From positions 1-64,000 of the forward strand of contig JAFEBI010000012.1 in the NCBI GenBank assembly GCA_018242725.1: a stretch of 64,000 nt of DNA. The letters are read 5' to 3'. Both the position numbers and the translations under genes were made by a program. Source of the DNA: Nitrospira sp. (GTDB taxonomy: Bacteria > Nitrospirota > Nitrospiria > Nitrospirales > Nitrospiraceae). Shown here in pieces: positions 44,354 through 53,489 of this stretch (its first letter is position 1; each line of letters opens with the position of its first letter). The notes beneath the pieces are model-generated. The model ran no database searches. It saw only the letters and a list, made by a program, of their open reading frames with translations, and had not been told where the DNA came from.

Positions 44354-45835
44354 ATGCTCAAACTCTTCAATACCCTGACAGGCCGGCAAGAAGTATTCGA
44401 GCCGATAGAGCCGAACAAGGTCGGCATGTACGTCTGTGGCGTGACGGTCTATGACTATTGCCACATCGGTCATGCGCGCAGTGCCTTGGTCTTTGACGTC
44501 TTCCGTCGTTACCTGGAGTCTTGTGGTTATGCCGTAACTTTCGTGAAGAATTTCACGGATGTCGACGACAAGATCATTAAGAGGGCACAGGAACAGGGTG
44601 TCTCTTGTGACGCCGTTACGACCAAATACATTCGGGCGTATCACGAAGACATGGGTAAATTGGGAATTCGAGTTGCGACGGAAGAGCCAAAAGCGACGGA
44701 ACATATTGCCGACATCATTCAGCTCACTGAGCGATTGGTCGCAAAAGGATTGGCGTATGTCGTGGACGGAGATGTGTATTTTGAAGTCGCGAAATATCCA
44801 GAATACGGACGACTGTCAAAACGGCGACTTGAGGACTTACAAGCCGGTGCGCGGGTAGACGTGGATGAGCGTAAACGTCATCCGATGGATTTTGCCTTGT
44901 GGAAGAGTAGTAAGCCTGGTGAACCGGCGTGGCAGAGTCCCTGGGGGCCGGGTCGTCCGGGCTGGCATATTGAATGTTCTGCCATGTCGATCCGTCATCT
45001 CGGTGAAACCTTCGATATTCATGGCGGTGGGATGGATCTCATTTTCCCACACCATGAGAACGAAATCGCCCAATCATGTGGCTCAACGGGAAAAGATTTC
45101 GCACGCTATTGGGTGCACAATGGCTTTGTGCAGGTCAACCAAGAGAAGATGTCGAAATCACTGGGAAACTTTTTCACGATTCGGGAGATTTTTGAAAAGT
45201 CCGAATGGTCTGAGGAAGTGACCGGTGAGATTCTCCGATACTTCCTTCTTTCGACTCACTACCACGGCCCGTTGGATTTTTCCGATCAAGCATTGAAAGA
45301 GGCCAAGAATGCCTTGAATGGGTTCTATGATCTCTTTGGGCGACTAGCTGAGCCGAGTGGAGAGACAGAGTCGGATCAAATTCTGAGCCAGGCTATCGAT
45401 CGTTGTAGGGTGACATTCAAGGCTGCACTGGACGACGATCTCAATACGCCTGTGGCGATTGCCGCGTTACAGGGGCTACGAAGCGACGTAAATAAATTAA
45501 CGGAAAAAGGTTTATCAAGCGAAGGCCGCAAGAAGGTCAGGCAGGAGTTCCACGTGCTCGGCAATGTTTTAGGACTCTTTCAATCGGACAAGTGGCAATT
45601 TGGTGGTCCGTTTGTGGCGCCGATTGGCCAAGCAAGGGAGACCGACGTGGCATTGTCGGTCGGTGTGAAACAGTCCGGACTAAGTGATAGCGAAATAGAA
45701 GATTTGTTGCGGGAGAGAAACGAGGCACGCGGGAAGAAACACTTCAAGCGGGCTGATGAAATTCGGCACTCGCTGGCCGCTCACGGTATCATCATCGAGG
45801 ACAAGCCCGATGGCACCAGCCGCTGGAAGCGCTAG
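44354..45835 (+). CDS. cysS: Cysteinyl-tRNA synthetase
   Basis: A 493-residue class I synthetase. MYVCGVTVYDYCHIGHARS contains the HIGH motif and the first zinc-binding Cys; GRPGWHIECSAMS and FPHHENEIAQS give the remaining Zn ligands; KMSKSLGNFFTIREI is the KMSKS loop. The C-terminal anticodon-binding helices follow. Full length. The ATG at 44354 follows dedA by 5 bases. The gene's 3' end overlaps the start of rlmB by 26 bases. Confidence 0.97.
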   Translation: MLKLFNTLTGRQEVFEPIEPNKVGMYVCGVTVYDYCHIGHARSALVFDVFRRYLESCGYAVTFVKNFTDVDDKIIKRAQEQGVSCDAVTTKYIRAYHEDMGKLGIRVATEEPKATEHIADIIQLTERLVAKGLAYVVDGDVYFEVAKYPEYGRLSKRRLEDLQAGARVDVDERKRHPMDFALWKSSKPGEPAWQSPWGPGRPGWHIECSAMSIRHLGETFDIHGGGMDLIFPHHENEIAQSCGSTGKDFARYWVHNGFVQVNQEKMSKSLGNFFTIREIFEKSEWSEEVTGEILRYFLLSTHYHGPLDFSDQALKEAKNALNGFYDLFGRLAEPSGETESDQILSQAIDRCRVTFKAALDDDLNTPVAIAALQGLRSDVNKLTEKGLSSEGRKKVRQEFHVLGNVLGLFQSDKWQFGGPFVAPIGQARETDVALSVGVKQSGLSDSEIEDLLRERNEARGKKHFKRADEIRHSLAAHGIIIEDKPDGTSRWKR

Positions 45836-46628
45836 TCCTGAAGAGCTGCTGTATGGGCTCCATGCGGTACGCGAAGCGCTGAAGGCTGGAAACAGACAGC
45901 TCCAGCGGATCCTGGTTCTTCGGATCGACAAACAGTTCACAGATCTTGTCCACTTAGCCCGATCTCGCCGGGTCCCGGTTCATATCCAGCCCCTTGCGTC
46001 GCTCGACCGGCTCGTTCCCAATGGCAAGCACCAAGGCATTGTCGCTTTTACTGCGGCAAAATCCTATCAGACTCAAGAGGAGATTTTGGATCGTGCGGCT
46101 CAGCGCCAGGAGCCTCCCTTACTGGTGGTCCTCGATGGGGTCGAAGACCCGCACAATCTCGGGGCTATTCTTCGGACGGCGGAGGGGGCTGGAGCGCATG
46201 GCGTCTTTATCCCGGAACGAAGGGCTGCGGGACTGACCTCCGTGGTTGCAAAGGCTTCGGCCGGCGCCATTGACCATATCCCGGTAGCGCGTGTGACCAA
46301 CCTGAGCAGACTGCTGGACTCGCTGAAGACAGCCGGCGTATGGATCTATGGCGTGACACCGTCAGCTCAAAAAATATATACGGACATTGACTATCGAGGA
46401 CCAGTCGGATTCGTACTTGGGGCCGAGGGGACTGGAATTCGATCAGGCGTGATCCAGCACTGTGACGAGTGCGTGCGTATCCCACTCCGGGGCAAGGTCC
46501 AATCCCTCAATGTGTCAGCTTCTGCGGCGATCGTCTTGTACGAGGTACTGCGACAACGGGAGCAGATCAACCACGCGGTAGGCCGTTCAACGGACTCGGA
46601 GCGCACCCCCCTGGATAGCCGTCTTTAG
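45810..46628 (+). CDS. rlmB: 23S rRNA (guanosine-2'-O)-methyltransferase RlmB-type
   Basis: A 272-residue SPOUT methyltransferase. The N-terminal substrate-binding domain (EELLYGLHAVREALKAGNRQL, then VPVHIQPLASLDRL) is followed by the catalytic domain: LDGVEDPHNLGAILRTAEGAG (Asn-Arg motif), FVLGAEGTGIRSGVIQHCDECV and RIPLRGKVQSLNVSASAAIVLYE, the SAM-binding knot. It methylates a guanosine of 23S rRNA. ATG at 45810 lies inside cysS by 26 bases, and the 3' end overlaps the LuxR-type gene on the other strand by 42 bases. Confidence 0.92.
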   Translation: MAPAAGSASPEELLYGLHAVREALKAGNRQLQRILVLRIDKQFTDLVHLARSRRVPVHIQPLASLDRLVPNGKHQGIVAFTAAKSYQTQEEILDRAAQRQEPPLLVVLDGVEDPHNLGAILRTAEGAGAHGVFIPERRAAGLTSVVAKASAGAIDHIPVARVTNLSRLLDSLKTAGVWIYGVTPSAQKIYTDIDYRGPVGFVLGAEGTGIRSGVIQHCDECVRIPLRGKVQSLNVSASAAIVLYEVLRQREQINHAVGRSTDSERTPLDSRL

Positions 46629-46865
46629 CAGTTGGGCCGTATTCGACACGCGCATCTTCTTCATCATGTTGGCACGGTGGGCTTCGACTGTTTTGACACT
46701 GATCTTCAAGCGCTGACCGATTTCTTTATTCTTGAACCCGGCCCAAATCAGCTCAAGAATCTCCTGCTCTCGTGAGGTCAGGGATTCCGGACGGCGGGGA
46801 CGTGGTGGAGGTTGAAGATCAGCAAGCGATTTCCGAGGACGAGTCTTTGCAGCTGTCTTAGCCAT
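46587..46865 (-). CDS. Single-domain LuxR/GerE-type regulator
   Basis: A 92-residue protein: a basic Pro-rich N-terminal 25 residues, then a full LuxR HTH, SLTSREQEILELIWAGFKNKEI, KISVKTVEAHRANMMKKM and VSNTAQLLKTAIQGG. There is no receiver or ligand-binding domain, so it must be controlled by its own level or a partner. ATG at 46865 follows AAGGAG. The 3' end overlaps rlmB by 42 bases. An inverted repeat 40-60 bases upstream may be its operator. It borders the type IV pilus locus, but no target is proven. Confidence 0.85.
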   Translation of the reverse strand: MAKTAAKTRPRKSLADLQPPPRPRRPESLTSREQEILELIWAGFKNKEIGQRLKISVKTVEAHRANMMKKMRVSNTAQLLKTAIQGGALRVR

Positions 46866-46905
46866 GATGTTGAGTTCTCCTTTGATCGTACGCAGTTTCA
46901 GGTAT

Positions 46906-46923
46906 ACTCGATTTCATTCGAGT
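46906..46923 (-). promoter_or_regulatory. Inverted repeat upstream of the LuxR-type gene
   Basis: ACTCGA and TCGAGT form a perfect 6-bp inverted repeat separated by 6 bases, 41-58 bases before the start of the LuxR-type gene and about 100 bases before pilD. It is compatible with dimer binding of a GerE-type HTH, but short enough to occur by chance. Confidence 0.3.
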
Positions 46924-47021
46924 TCAGACGGCGGCAATTATGGGACGTCGCTCGAAAAAAGTAAAGAACGGCAATTCGGCCCTAGTGGGGTTGCTAGGTA
47001 GGGAAAGAACTCTGAGCAATT

Positions 47022-47807
47022 ATGCATGATAACCACGACCTGTTGCTGCTGCTGTTGAGTGGTTTCTTTGGGGCCGTCGTCGGTAGTTTTCTCAATGTCT
47101 GTATTTATCGATTGCCGAGGCGAGAATCAGTGGCCTGGCCAGGGTCGCATTGTCCCACCTGCTCTCATGCCATTGCGTGGTACGACAATATTCCGATCCT
47201 GAGTTATGTGGCATTGACCGGACGGTGCCGACAGTGCGGGGTGCGCATTCCGTTACAATACCCGGCGGTGGAAATACTGAACGGTCTTGGTTATGTGGGT
47301 ATCCTATGGTTTTTTGGACTCACCTGGACTACGGTGGTCTATTGGGGGCTTTATTCCGCGCTGCTCGTAGTCGCAGGAACCGACCTCTCCCATAAAATCA
47401 TCCCGAACACGATTACATTCCCGGGAATTGTGCTCGGCCTGATCAGTGCAGGTACGATCTTACCGCTTGGACTTGTCAACGGCATCATCGGGTTGCTCGT
47501 CGGTGGGGGGATTCTCTGGCTGCTTGCTTGGGCCAGCCCATACCTTTTTGGTAAAGAGGGAATGGGTGGGGGAGATATCAAGCTGCTCGCAATGATCGGA
47601 GCGTTTTTGGGGTGGAAACCGGCCGTCATGACCATCATGCTGGGGTCATTTCTGGGATCGGTCGTCGGGGTGACCCTCATCGCTTCAAAGGTAATTAAGA
47701 GGGAAGACTATATCCCCTTTGGGCCGTTTCTTGTTTGTGGTGCGCTGGTTTCTCTCTTCTTTGGTCAGTCACTCCTTGACTGGTACCAGAGCCTATTGGC
47801 AGGATAA
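47022..47807 (+). CDS. pilD: Prepilin peptidase / N-methyltransferase
   Basis: A 261-residue inner-membrane aspartyl protease (A24). The N-terminal domain has VVGSFLNVCIYRLPRRESVAWP and two CxxC pairs (CPTCSHAIAWY and CRQCG), a zinc site. The catalytic Asp residues are in GTDLSHKIIPN and GGGDIKLL, both in membrane segments. It trims the leader of the class III prepilins encoded immediately downstream and methylates the new N terminus. ATG at 47022. About 290 bases separate it from the minor pilin genes. Confidence 0.95.
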   Translation: MHDNHDLLLLLLSGFFGAVVGSFLNVCIYRLPRRESVAWPGSHCPTCSHAIAWYDNIPILSYVALTGRCRQCGVRIPLQYPAVEILNGLGYVGILWFFGLTWTTVVYWGLYSALLVVAGTDLSHKIIPNTITFPGIVLGLISAGTILPLGLVNGIIGLLVGGGILWLLAWASPYLFGKEGMGGGDIKLLAMIGAFLGWKPAVMTIMLGSFLGSVVGVTLIASKVIKREDYIPFGPFLVCGALVSLFFGQSLLDWYQSLLAG

Positions 47808-48095
47808 TGGCTCTGCTGGCCGATTCCAAGCGATTCAACTGTATCTTTTCTGTTGAGAACTGTATCTCTTTGGTTTGGTGCTTCGCATTCTTCCGGTGAC
47901 TCCCTCGCAGACGTGATTCTCTGCAGCCTCACTCTCCAGAAGTGCAGGTTTCTCTCACTATTTCAGTAGCTTGCACTAGTCAAATTTATGCCGTCCTTGT
48001 CAAGAACACGACTCACGCCGGACTGATTTCGGAGCGGCACGAGTCTTGAGATACCGCCACATCAGTCGATCGGATAGAGAGCTGGAGAGGAAGAC

Positions 48096-48527
48096 ATGAC
48101 GCAAGAAGGGAAGACGGTAACGGAACTCCTGGTCGTGGTCAGCATAGTCGCTATCGTGGCGGGTATGGCGCTGCCCAACTTTATGAGCCTCAATTCCCGC
48201 ACACAGATTCGCTGTGTTGCTGAGGAGATCGCTTCTGAACTTCGTCTAGCCAAGCAGTTAGCCCTTACTCACCAAGATCGTGTGCGGGTTCTCATCGATC
48301 CGGACCAGCGCGAGCTTGTCACACAGTTTGTCCAGAGTGGGCTCACACATCACGTCTATCGTTACAGCGACAAGCAACTCGTCATCGAAGAGCCGAGTGC
48401 AGGACCGGAGATCCTTTTTCATTCAAGCGGACGGTCTGCCACGGCGACGACGATTCACCTCCATGGCCAAGCGGGTCCGAGTCAAAAACTTACCGTGAGT
48501 ATCACAGGTCGGGTATCCATCCTATGA
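48096..48527 (+). CDS. FimT/GspH-like minor pseudopilin, set 1
   Basis: A 143-residue class III prepilin. The leader ends at G5 in MTQEG|KTVTELLVVVSIVAIVAG, with Glu at +5 and a hydrophobic helix, but the usual Phe/Met at +1 is Lys. The globular part is small and beta-rich (VRVLIDPDQRELVTQF, ILFHSSGRSA), as in FimT/GspH. Such proteins sit at the pilus tip complex. Start ATG at 48096 after GAGGAAG. The stop overlaps the next start by 4 bases, opening a four-gene run. Confidence 0.8.
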   Translation: MTQEGKTVTELLVVVSIVAIVAGMALPNFMSLNSRTQIRCVAEEIASELRLAKQLALTHQDRVRVLIDPDQRELVTQFVQSGLTHHVYRYSDKQLVIEEPSAGPEILFHSSGRSATATTIHLHGQAGPSQKLTVSITGRVSIL

Positions 48528-49009
48528 AACAGACGCTGAATAGTCGTGGCATCAGCTTGGTCGAGGTCATGGTGGCGATGATGATTTCCGGCATCGCCCT
48601 GATGGGGACGTTGGGCGCGGTGGAGATCTCTTCCAGATACGCTCAGCAGAGTGTGATGAACAGTCATGCATTAGAGTTGGTACAGGGGAGGCTGGAAGTG
48701 AAGCGCTCTGTTCGATGGTCGTTGCTGCTGGAAGACGATCTTGATCGAGACGGTATTTCCGAAACCCATATGACTGATGACGGCACAGGCTTCGACGTCG
48801 CACCGGGCGATGGCATCTATACCGCTATGTACGAGCGGGATGGAATCACTCTGGTCTGGACGATCGAAACGGATCGCGTCGGACCATTGAATGCAACCGG
48901 AATGGTCAGGATTCAGGCTGTGGCATCCTATCTGGGGCGGAACAGGGAGAAGCGGGAGGTTCAGATGGCGACGATGCGGGCGAATCCCAGCTATGTGGGG
49001 CAACGATGA
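48524..49009 (+). CDS. PilV-like minor pilin, set 1
   Basis: A 161-residue prepilin with the leader MKQTLNSRG|ISLVEVMVAMM (Ile at +1, Glu at +5) and PilV-type helix SGIALMGTLGAVEIS. The C-terminal half has two Asp/Gly-rich stretches (LEDDLDRDGISET and FDVAPGDGIYTAMYE) that may bind calcium. It likely forms part of the tip/initiation complex with the neighbouring pseudopilins. Overlaps with both neighbours (ATGA) show tight coupling. Confidence 0.8.
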   Translation: MKQTLNSRGISLVEVMVAMMISGIALMGTLGAVEISSRYAQQSVMNSHALELVQGRLEVKRSVRWSLLLEDDLDRDGISETHMTDDGTGFDVAPGDGIYTAMYERDGITLVWTIETDRVGPLNATGMVRIQAVASYLGRNREKREVQMATMRANPSYVGQR

Positions 49010-49764
49010 GTCGCGGCAAGTCCATTCCACATCCAGGCTGGCGGCAACCAGTGTACGAAACGCTGTTTGGCCAGTCTGGGTTCACCATGATTGAGCTGAT
49101 ACTCAGTCTCGCTATCGGTGTAACAGTGTTGGCTGCCACCTTGGACATCTTCACCGTGGCGAAAACCCAGGCAGACAAACAGTTCAGATCAATAAGACAA
49201 CAGCAAGATATGCGACTAGGTCTGGAAGTCTTCGAGCAGGAGGTTCGGCTTGCGACCGCCGAATCGATCCAGATTGCGGATTCGGATCGGATTCTGTTCC
49301 ATGCGAATCTCGGCGCACTTCGGACCAATACGACCGGTACCCTTCTCCCGGGGCAGTCTGTGATTGCCGTGCAGGATGGCAGTGGATGGGGGGTAGGAAA
49401 GACCATCATGATTTGTGGTCTGTCAAATTGTGAATCACATCGGCTCGCGCGGGCGGGGCAACGGAATCAATTGACATTGCTTGAACCGATTGGAGCAACC
49501 TTCTCTGCGGGAGCGGCTGTGGAAGTTCGCAATCGGGTCCTGTACTACGCCAAGCGGGATGAGAACGGAATCATGCACCTTATGCGCATGGTCGATGGAG
49601 GGGCAAGTGTGATGATCGGGCATCTTATGGATATTCGGCTGGCGTATTGGGACGAGATGGGGAAAAGCACGAACGCGATTTCCCACGTGAAGCGGATCGT
49701 ATTAGAAATTCATTCTGATCAACCCCGGAGCCGGATGCTGCGGGATGTTTCTATTCAATCATAA
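49006..49764 (+). CDS. PilW-like minor pilin, set 1
   Basis: A 252-residue class III prepilin. Its leader is long (about 25 residues, ending at SG|FTMIELILSLAIGVTV) with Phe +1 and Glu +5. The rest has the PilW-like layout (QQQDMRLGLEVFEQEVRLA and a late IRLAYWDEMGKSTN). Two Cys in MICGLSNCESH could form a disulfide. ATG at 49006 overlaps the previous stop. Part of a cotranscribed set. Confidence 0.8.
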   Translation: MSRGKSIPHPGWRQPVYETLFGQSGFTMIELILSLAIGVTVLAATLDIFTVAKTQADKQFRSIRQQQDMRLGLEVFEQEVRLATAESIQIADSDRILFHANLGALRTNTTGTLLPGQSVIAVQDGSGWGVGKTIMICGLSNCESHRLARAGQRNQLTLLEPIGATFSAGAAVEVRNRVLYYAKRDENGIMHLMRMVDGGASVMIGHLMDIRLAYWDEMGKSTNAISHVKRIVLEIHSDQPRSRMLRDVSIQS

Positions 49765-49779
49765 GCAAGGAAGAACACC

Positions 49780-51249
49780 ATGTCCCACGGAATTCTCACA
49801 GGAAAACAACAAGGAATTGCACTTCTCGGAGCGATGGTCATCGTTCTGCTGGTATCGCTCTTGGCGTCAACCCTCTTCAACCTCTCCGGCCAGGAGGTCG
49901 TCAGTGCTCGTGCCGGAAATCAGGGGGCCGTCGCTCAGCAGCTTGCCGATGCGGCAGCCGAACTGACAGTGGCATGGTTTCATGACCCACAGTCAACCGC
50001 AAGTCATCCGCAGCTCAGTCTACTTCGAGAAAAGCGACAGCATGATGGTGAAGGAGGACCGTCTTTCTTTGATCTTAATGGGCGTTCGCAGTTTGCCGGT
50101 ACAAGCGAACAGCCAGATGTTGCGCTCCTTGCAGAGAATCCTGCGGATGAAAGACTCTTGAACGATCCGGAAGTCGGCATCTTCCGTGCGATGCGTCATT
50201 TAGGACATGTCGAAGCGGTCAAGGTCTATGCACCATCGAATCCGGGTTTATTGTGTACTGTTGATGCCACGATCGCCACAGGTACAACTCTATCGGTCAA
50301 GCAGTCCGTTTTACTACAGCTGGGCGCATTGAACCTTCGCCCGCTGAAGGCTGCGGTGCAAGTGACACGACATCTGGGGGAATTCCGGCAAGGAAGTGAA
50401 TCAGCGGTCAGAGTTCATTGGGGAAATTTGCGAGTGGGGGAAACTCTCGTCCTCAGTCATGAGAACGATATTCCGACCAAGAGTGTGATGGCAACGGTAA
50501 CGGGGCAGAGCTATGACGAGACGGCACAGCGAGAAGATCGCTGGATGGAAGCATGGGTTGGGGGGCAGGTTCTGGTGACTCAACCGGATCCAGAGCAGGC
50601 ACCGGGTCTTCCATCAAATATTCACGAAAGGCAATCGCCGATTCCAGGGGTGCGGCTGGATCAATGGACCTACGAAGAGCTGAAACTCATGGCTAAGCGA
50701 TTCGGGCGTTACTTCGCGATTGACCGAGAGGGACTCTTATATCCACAAGGTGTAGTAGAAGCGGGTCGAGGACTTTCTCCAGATGAGGTATTGAGGTCTC
50801 AAGTACCGGGTGATCAACAGGGGTTACTCTTCATCGATACGCTGGACCAACTGCCACCACGCGTGGACAACCTCGGAGTTCTACGTTTGCAGGCCTCCTA
50901 TCTCGAAGCCACGGTCGTCATGCAGGGTCATGTTCACCTCAATCCGCGTGGATCTGGAGCCACCCTCACGGCACTTAGCCCGCCCAGAACCGATCTCAAT
51001 GATACCCTGGTTCGGATGCCCGTTCAGCTCTCAGGCATTCAGCTCAACGGAGTGCTGTATGCCGCCGGCAATATCACGGTGACAGGAAAAACAAAAATGT
51101 ATGGGGCAGTAGTCAGTAATGGGACGATTACGGGAATAGATTCACGTGATGTTCTCGAAGTTTGGTACGACCATGATATGGGACAAGGGTGGTTCCGAGG
51201 CCTGCCGGTCGTCCATCGTGCTCCTGGAACATGGGTCGCCAAATATTGA
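49780..51249 (+). CDS. PilX-like pilus protein, set 1, with extended domain
   Basis: A 489-residue protein. The N terminus QQGIALLGAMVIVLLVSLLAST resembles PilX-type pilins (Gly before I-A-L-L, no Glu at +5), followed by a helix (SGQEVVSARAGNQGAVAQQLADAA). The remaining 400 residues are far longer than PilX. The last 130 look like a repeated beta-strand/beta-helix region (ITVTGKTKMYGAVVSNGTI). I cannot assign the extra region to a family; it may form a tip adhesin. 15 bases after the PilW-like gene. Confidence 0.7.
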   Translation: MSHGILTGKQQGIALLGAMVIVLLVSLLASTLFNLSGQEVVSARAGNQGAVAQQLADAAAELTVAWFHDPQSTASHPQLSLLREKRQHDGEGGPSFFDLNGRSQFAGTSEQPDVALLAENPADERLLNDPEVGIFRAMRHLGHVEAVKVYAPSNPGLLCTVDATIATGTTLSVKQSVLLQLGALNLRPLKAAVQVTRHLGEFRQGSESAVRVHWGNLRVGETLVLSHENDIPTKSVMATVTGQSYDETAQREDRWMEAWVGGQVLVTQPDPEQAPGLPSNIHERQSPIPGVRLDQWTYEELKLMAKRFGRYFAIDREGLLYPQGVVEAGRGLSPDEVLRSQVPGDQQGLLFIDTLDQLPPRVDNLGVLRLQASYLEATVVMQGHVHLNPRGSGATLTALSPPRTDLNDTLVRMPVQLSGIQLNGVLYAAGNITVTGKTKMYGAVVSNGTITGIDSRDVLEVWYDHDMGQGWFRGLPVVHRAPGTWVAKY

Positions 51250-51327
51250 ACTGCGAAGGGGGTGCTCAGTACATACGCACGAATCCAAAAACCCATTCTA
51301 GTTGTCGAGACACAAGGAAGAGCCACA

Positions 51328-53154
51328 ATGATTGCACAAGCCGCTGGGGCACAGAACAAACGAGAAGTCTTATCCATTGCGACACTGAAGAAGCCTCCGA
51401 TGAACAAGGCACCTCGAAAAAAGACCATAGAACGGAGTCTCCTGGATTGCATTGCCTATCGTGGGCTGGTAAGCCCGGTCGAATTGGATTCGGCGGTGGA
51501 AGAATCCCTCTCTCGAGAAGTCGATCTAGAGACTGTTCTGATAGACAAATATCGTGTCCCTAAACCTGTGCTCGGGTCAGCATTGAGCGAGTTTTATCAA
51601 TGTCCCTACGTTCCGTACGACGAACGGACCATTCTTGATCCGGAGCTCTTAAAAAACCTCAGCTTCGATTACCTCAGAAGAAACGCTTGGATTCCCATGA
51701 AGCGGCAGGGCCCGGTGCTCGACATCGTCACCAATGATCCTCACGATCTCGAAAAAGGCTTCGATATTCGCCGCGCATTTCCAGGGACAACGATTCGCTT
51801 TGCAGTTGGGCTTCGGCGGGACATCGAACAATATTTACTTGTAGCAACAGGTCAAGCGACTGGCGGCTCGATCACGGATATCCTTGGAGAACTGGTCGAT
51901 GAAGCCCGGAGCGAACAAAACGCCGAAGCAGAACGAAGAGAGATCGATGAAAATGATTCAGCCATCGTGCGCCTGGCAAACCAGATTATCGCTGAGGCAT
52001 ATCGTTTAGCGGCCTCGGACGTCCACATCGAACCCTATTCGGACCGTAAAGAAACCGCGGTACGGTTCCGCGTCGATGGGACCTGCTTCACCTATATGAA
52101 GATTCCGGCAGCCTATCGGCGAGCCATTGTCTCGCGGTTGAAGATTATGGCTAATTTGGATATCGCCGAGCGGCGGAAGCCTCAAGATGGAAAGATTCAG
52201 TACAAGTTAGCGAAGGACCGTGAAATTGAATTGCGGGTGGCGACGCTGCCGACGGCGGGGAACAATGAAGATGTCGTGCTACGGCTCTTGACCGCCAAGG
52301 AAACCATGCCGTTGGAAGCGATGGATTTTTCCCCTGGTGTGTTGCAGACCGTGAAGGAGCTTTCTGAACATCCCTATGGCATTTTTCTGTGTGTGGGGCC
52401 GACTGGATCAGGGAAGACCACTACGCTTCATGCCGTGATGAAACACATCAACACAGATGAACGGAAAATTTGGACGGCGGAAGATCCCATCGAGGTAACA
52501 CAGGAAGGGTTGCGGCAAGTACAAGTGCATTCAAAGATCGGGTTTACCTTTGCCTCGGCGATGCGCGCATTCCTACGTGCTGATCCAGATGTCATCATGA
52601 TCGGAGAGATGCGCGACAAGGAAACCGCGGACATTGCGATTGAAGCGTCACTCACCGGTCATCTCGTGATGAGCACGTTGCATACCAATAGTGCGGTAGA
52701 AACTGTGACGCGATTGCTTGACATGGGCTGTGATTCGTTTAACTTTTCTGATGCGATGTTGGGCATTCTCGCCATGCGGCTCTGTAAACGGACCTGTTCC
52801 CAATGCAAAGAAGAGTACCATCCGACACAGCAGGAGTTTGACGAGCTGGTGCAGGGATACGGGATGAGACATTGGGAAAGGCTGGGAGTCACTTACACTG
52901 AGGATCTCAGGCTTAGTCGTGGGAAAGGGTGCGAAGCCTGCAATCAAACCGGATTTAAGGGGCGGGTAGCACTGCATGAACTCCTGGTCGGCTCAGAAGA
53001 GATCAAGAATCTCATTCAAATCCGGGCGCGCACAGCAGAAATTCTCACGGTCGCCATGCGGGATGGGATGGTCACCCTTCTGCAAGATGGTATTCAGAAA
53101 GTACTCAAGGGACTGACGACGTATCGACAAGTCCGGGCCGTGGCAGTTAAGTAG
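51328..53154 (+). CDS. pilB: Type IV pilus extension ATPase, PilB/GspE family
   Basis: A 608-residue secretion ATPase. The N-terminal MshEN-type domain (LLDCIAYRGLVSPVELDSAVE, VLDIVTNDPHD) may bind c-di-GMP. The core has SDVHIEPYSDRKETAVRFRVDG, Walker A GPTGSGKTTT (about 357), the Asp box WTAEDPIE, DPDVIMIGEMRDKETADIA (Walker B) and HLVMSTLHTN. A zinc tetracysteine follows (CKRTCSQC and CEACNQTGFKGR). ATG at 51328 is chosen; GTG at 51262 would extend into the preceding gap. No pilT or pilC is visible in this window. Confidence 0.92.
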   Translation: MIAQAAGAQNKREVLSIATLKKPPMNKAPRKKTIERSLLDCIAYRGLVSPVELDSAVEESLSREVDLETVLIDKYRVPKPVLGSALSEFYQCPYVPYDERTILDPELLKNLSFDYLRRNAWIPMKRQGPVLDIVTNDPHDLEKGFDIRRAFPGTTIRFAVGLRRDIEQYLLVATGQATGGSITDILGELVDEARSEQNAEAERREIDENDSAIVRLANQIIAEAYRLAASDVHIEPYSDRKETAVRFRVDGTCFTYMKIPAAYRRAIVSRLKIMANLDIAERRKPQDGKIQYKLAKDREIELRVATLPTAGNNEDVVLRLLTAKETMPLEAMDFSPGVLQTVKELSEHPYGIFLCVGPTGSGKTTTLHAVMKHINTDERKIWTAEDPIEVTQEGLRQVQVHSKIGFTFASAMRAFLRADPDVIMIGEMRDKETADIAIEASLTGHLVMSTLHTNSAVETVTRLLDMGCDSFNFSDAMLGILAMRLCKRTCSQCKEEYHPTQQEFDELVQGYGMRHWERLGVTYTEDLRLSRGKGCEACNQTGFKGRVALHELLVGSEEIKNLIQIRARTAEILTVAMRDGMVTLLQDGIQKVLKGLTTYRQVRAVAVK

Positions 53155-53173
53155 CGGCAGCCTGCACCCTTGG

Positions 53174-53489
53174 CTAGGGAGTGTGCTCAAGTACGAAGCC
53201 AAATGAGCCTGACTGGTTCAGCATCTCTGGCGAGATCCGGATAAACTCGAATCCACATCGCTGCTCAGAAACCCACCGAACTCCCGCAAGTTCACTTTCG
53301 ACGGGCGTGTTGCTGTCCAGTAAATCGATCCACAGCGCAAGATAGGACGAGACCGATGGCGGTTGTACCGTCATCACGGCGCAGCCTTGTGCAGAGAGAT
53401 TCAGAATCGGTCCTTACAATTTGTAAGCGTGATTGCCAAGTGTGCATAGAAGTTGGATGGCAAACCGCCGAAGCTCTCGGTTGTTTCAA
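53174..53489 (-). pseudogene. PilZ-domain gene remnant with in-frame stops
   Basis: In one frame of the minus strand the sequence reads NNRELRRFAIQLLCTLGNHAYKL, then TAA, then GPILNLSAQGCAVMTVQPP and LAGVRWVSEQRCGFEFIRI, which is a PilZ domain (c-di-GMP-binding RxxxR-like start and the D/N-x-S-x-x-G motif as NLSAQG). A second stop, TGA, stands just before NNREL and no start codon lies between the two stops. So the gene cannot be translated whole. It may be a decayed regulator of the pilus locus it lies in. Confidence 0.55.

Noticed and set aside
48033-48050. Sigma-54-like promoter (GGCAC, 5 bases, TTGA) before the minor pilin genes
   Set aside because: The invariant GC of the -12 box is missing (TTGA), so it fails the key test despite good spacing and position.
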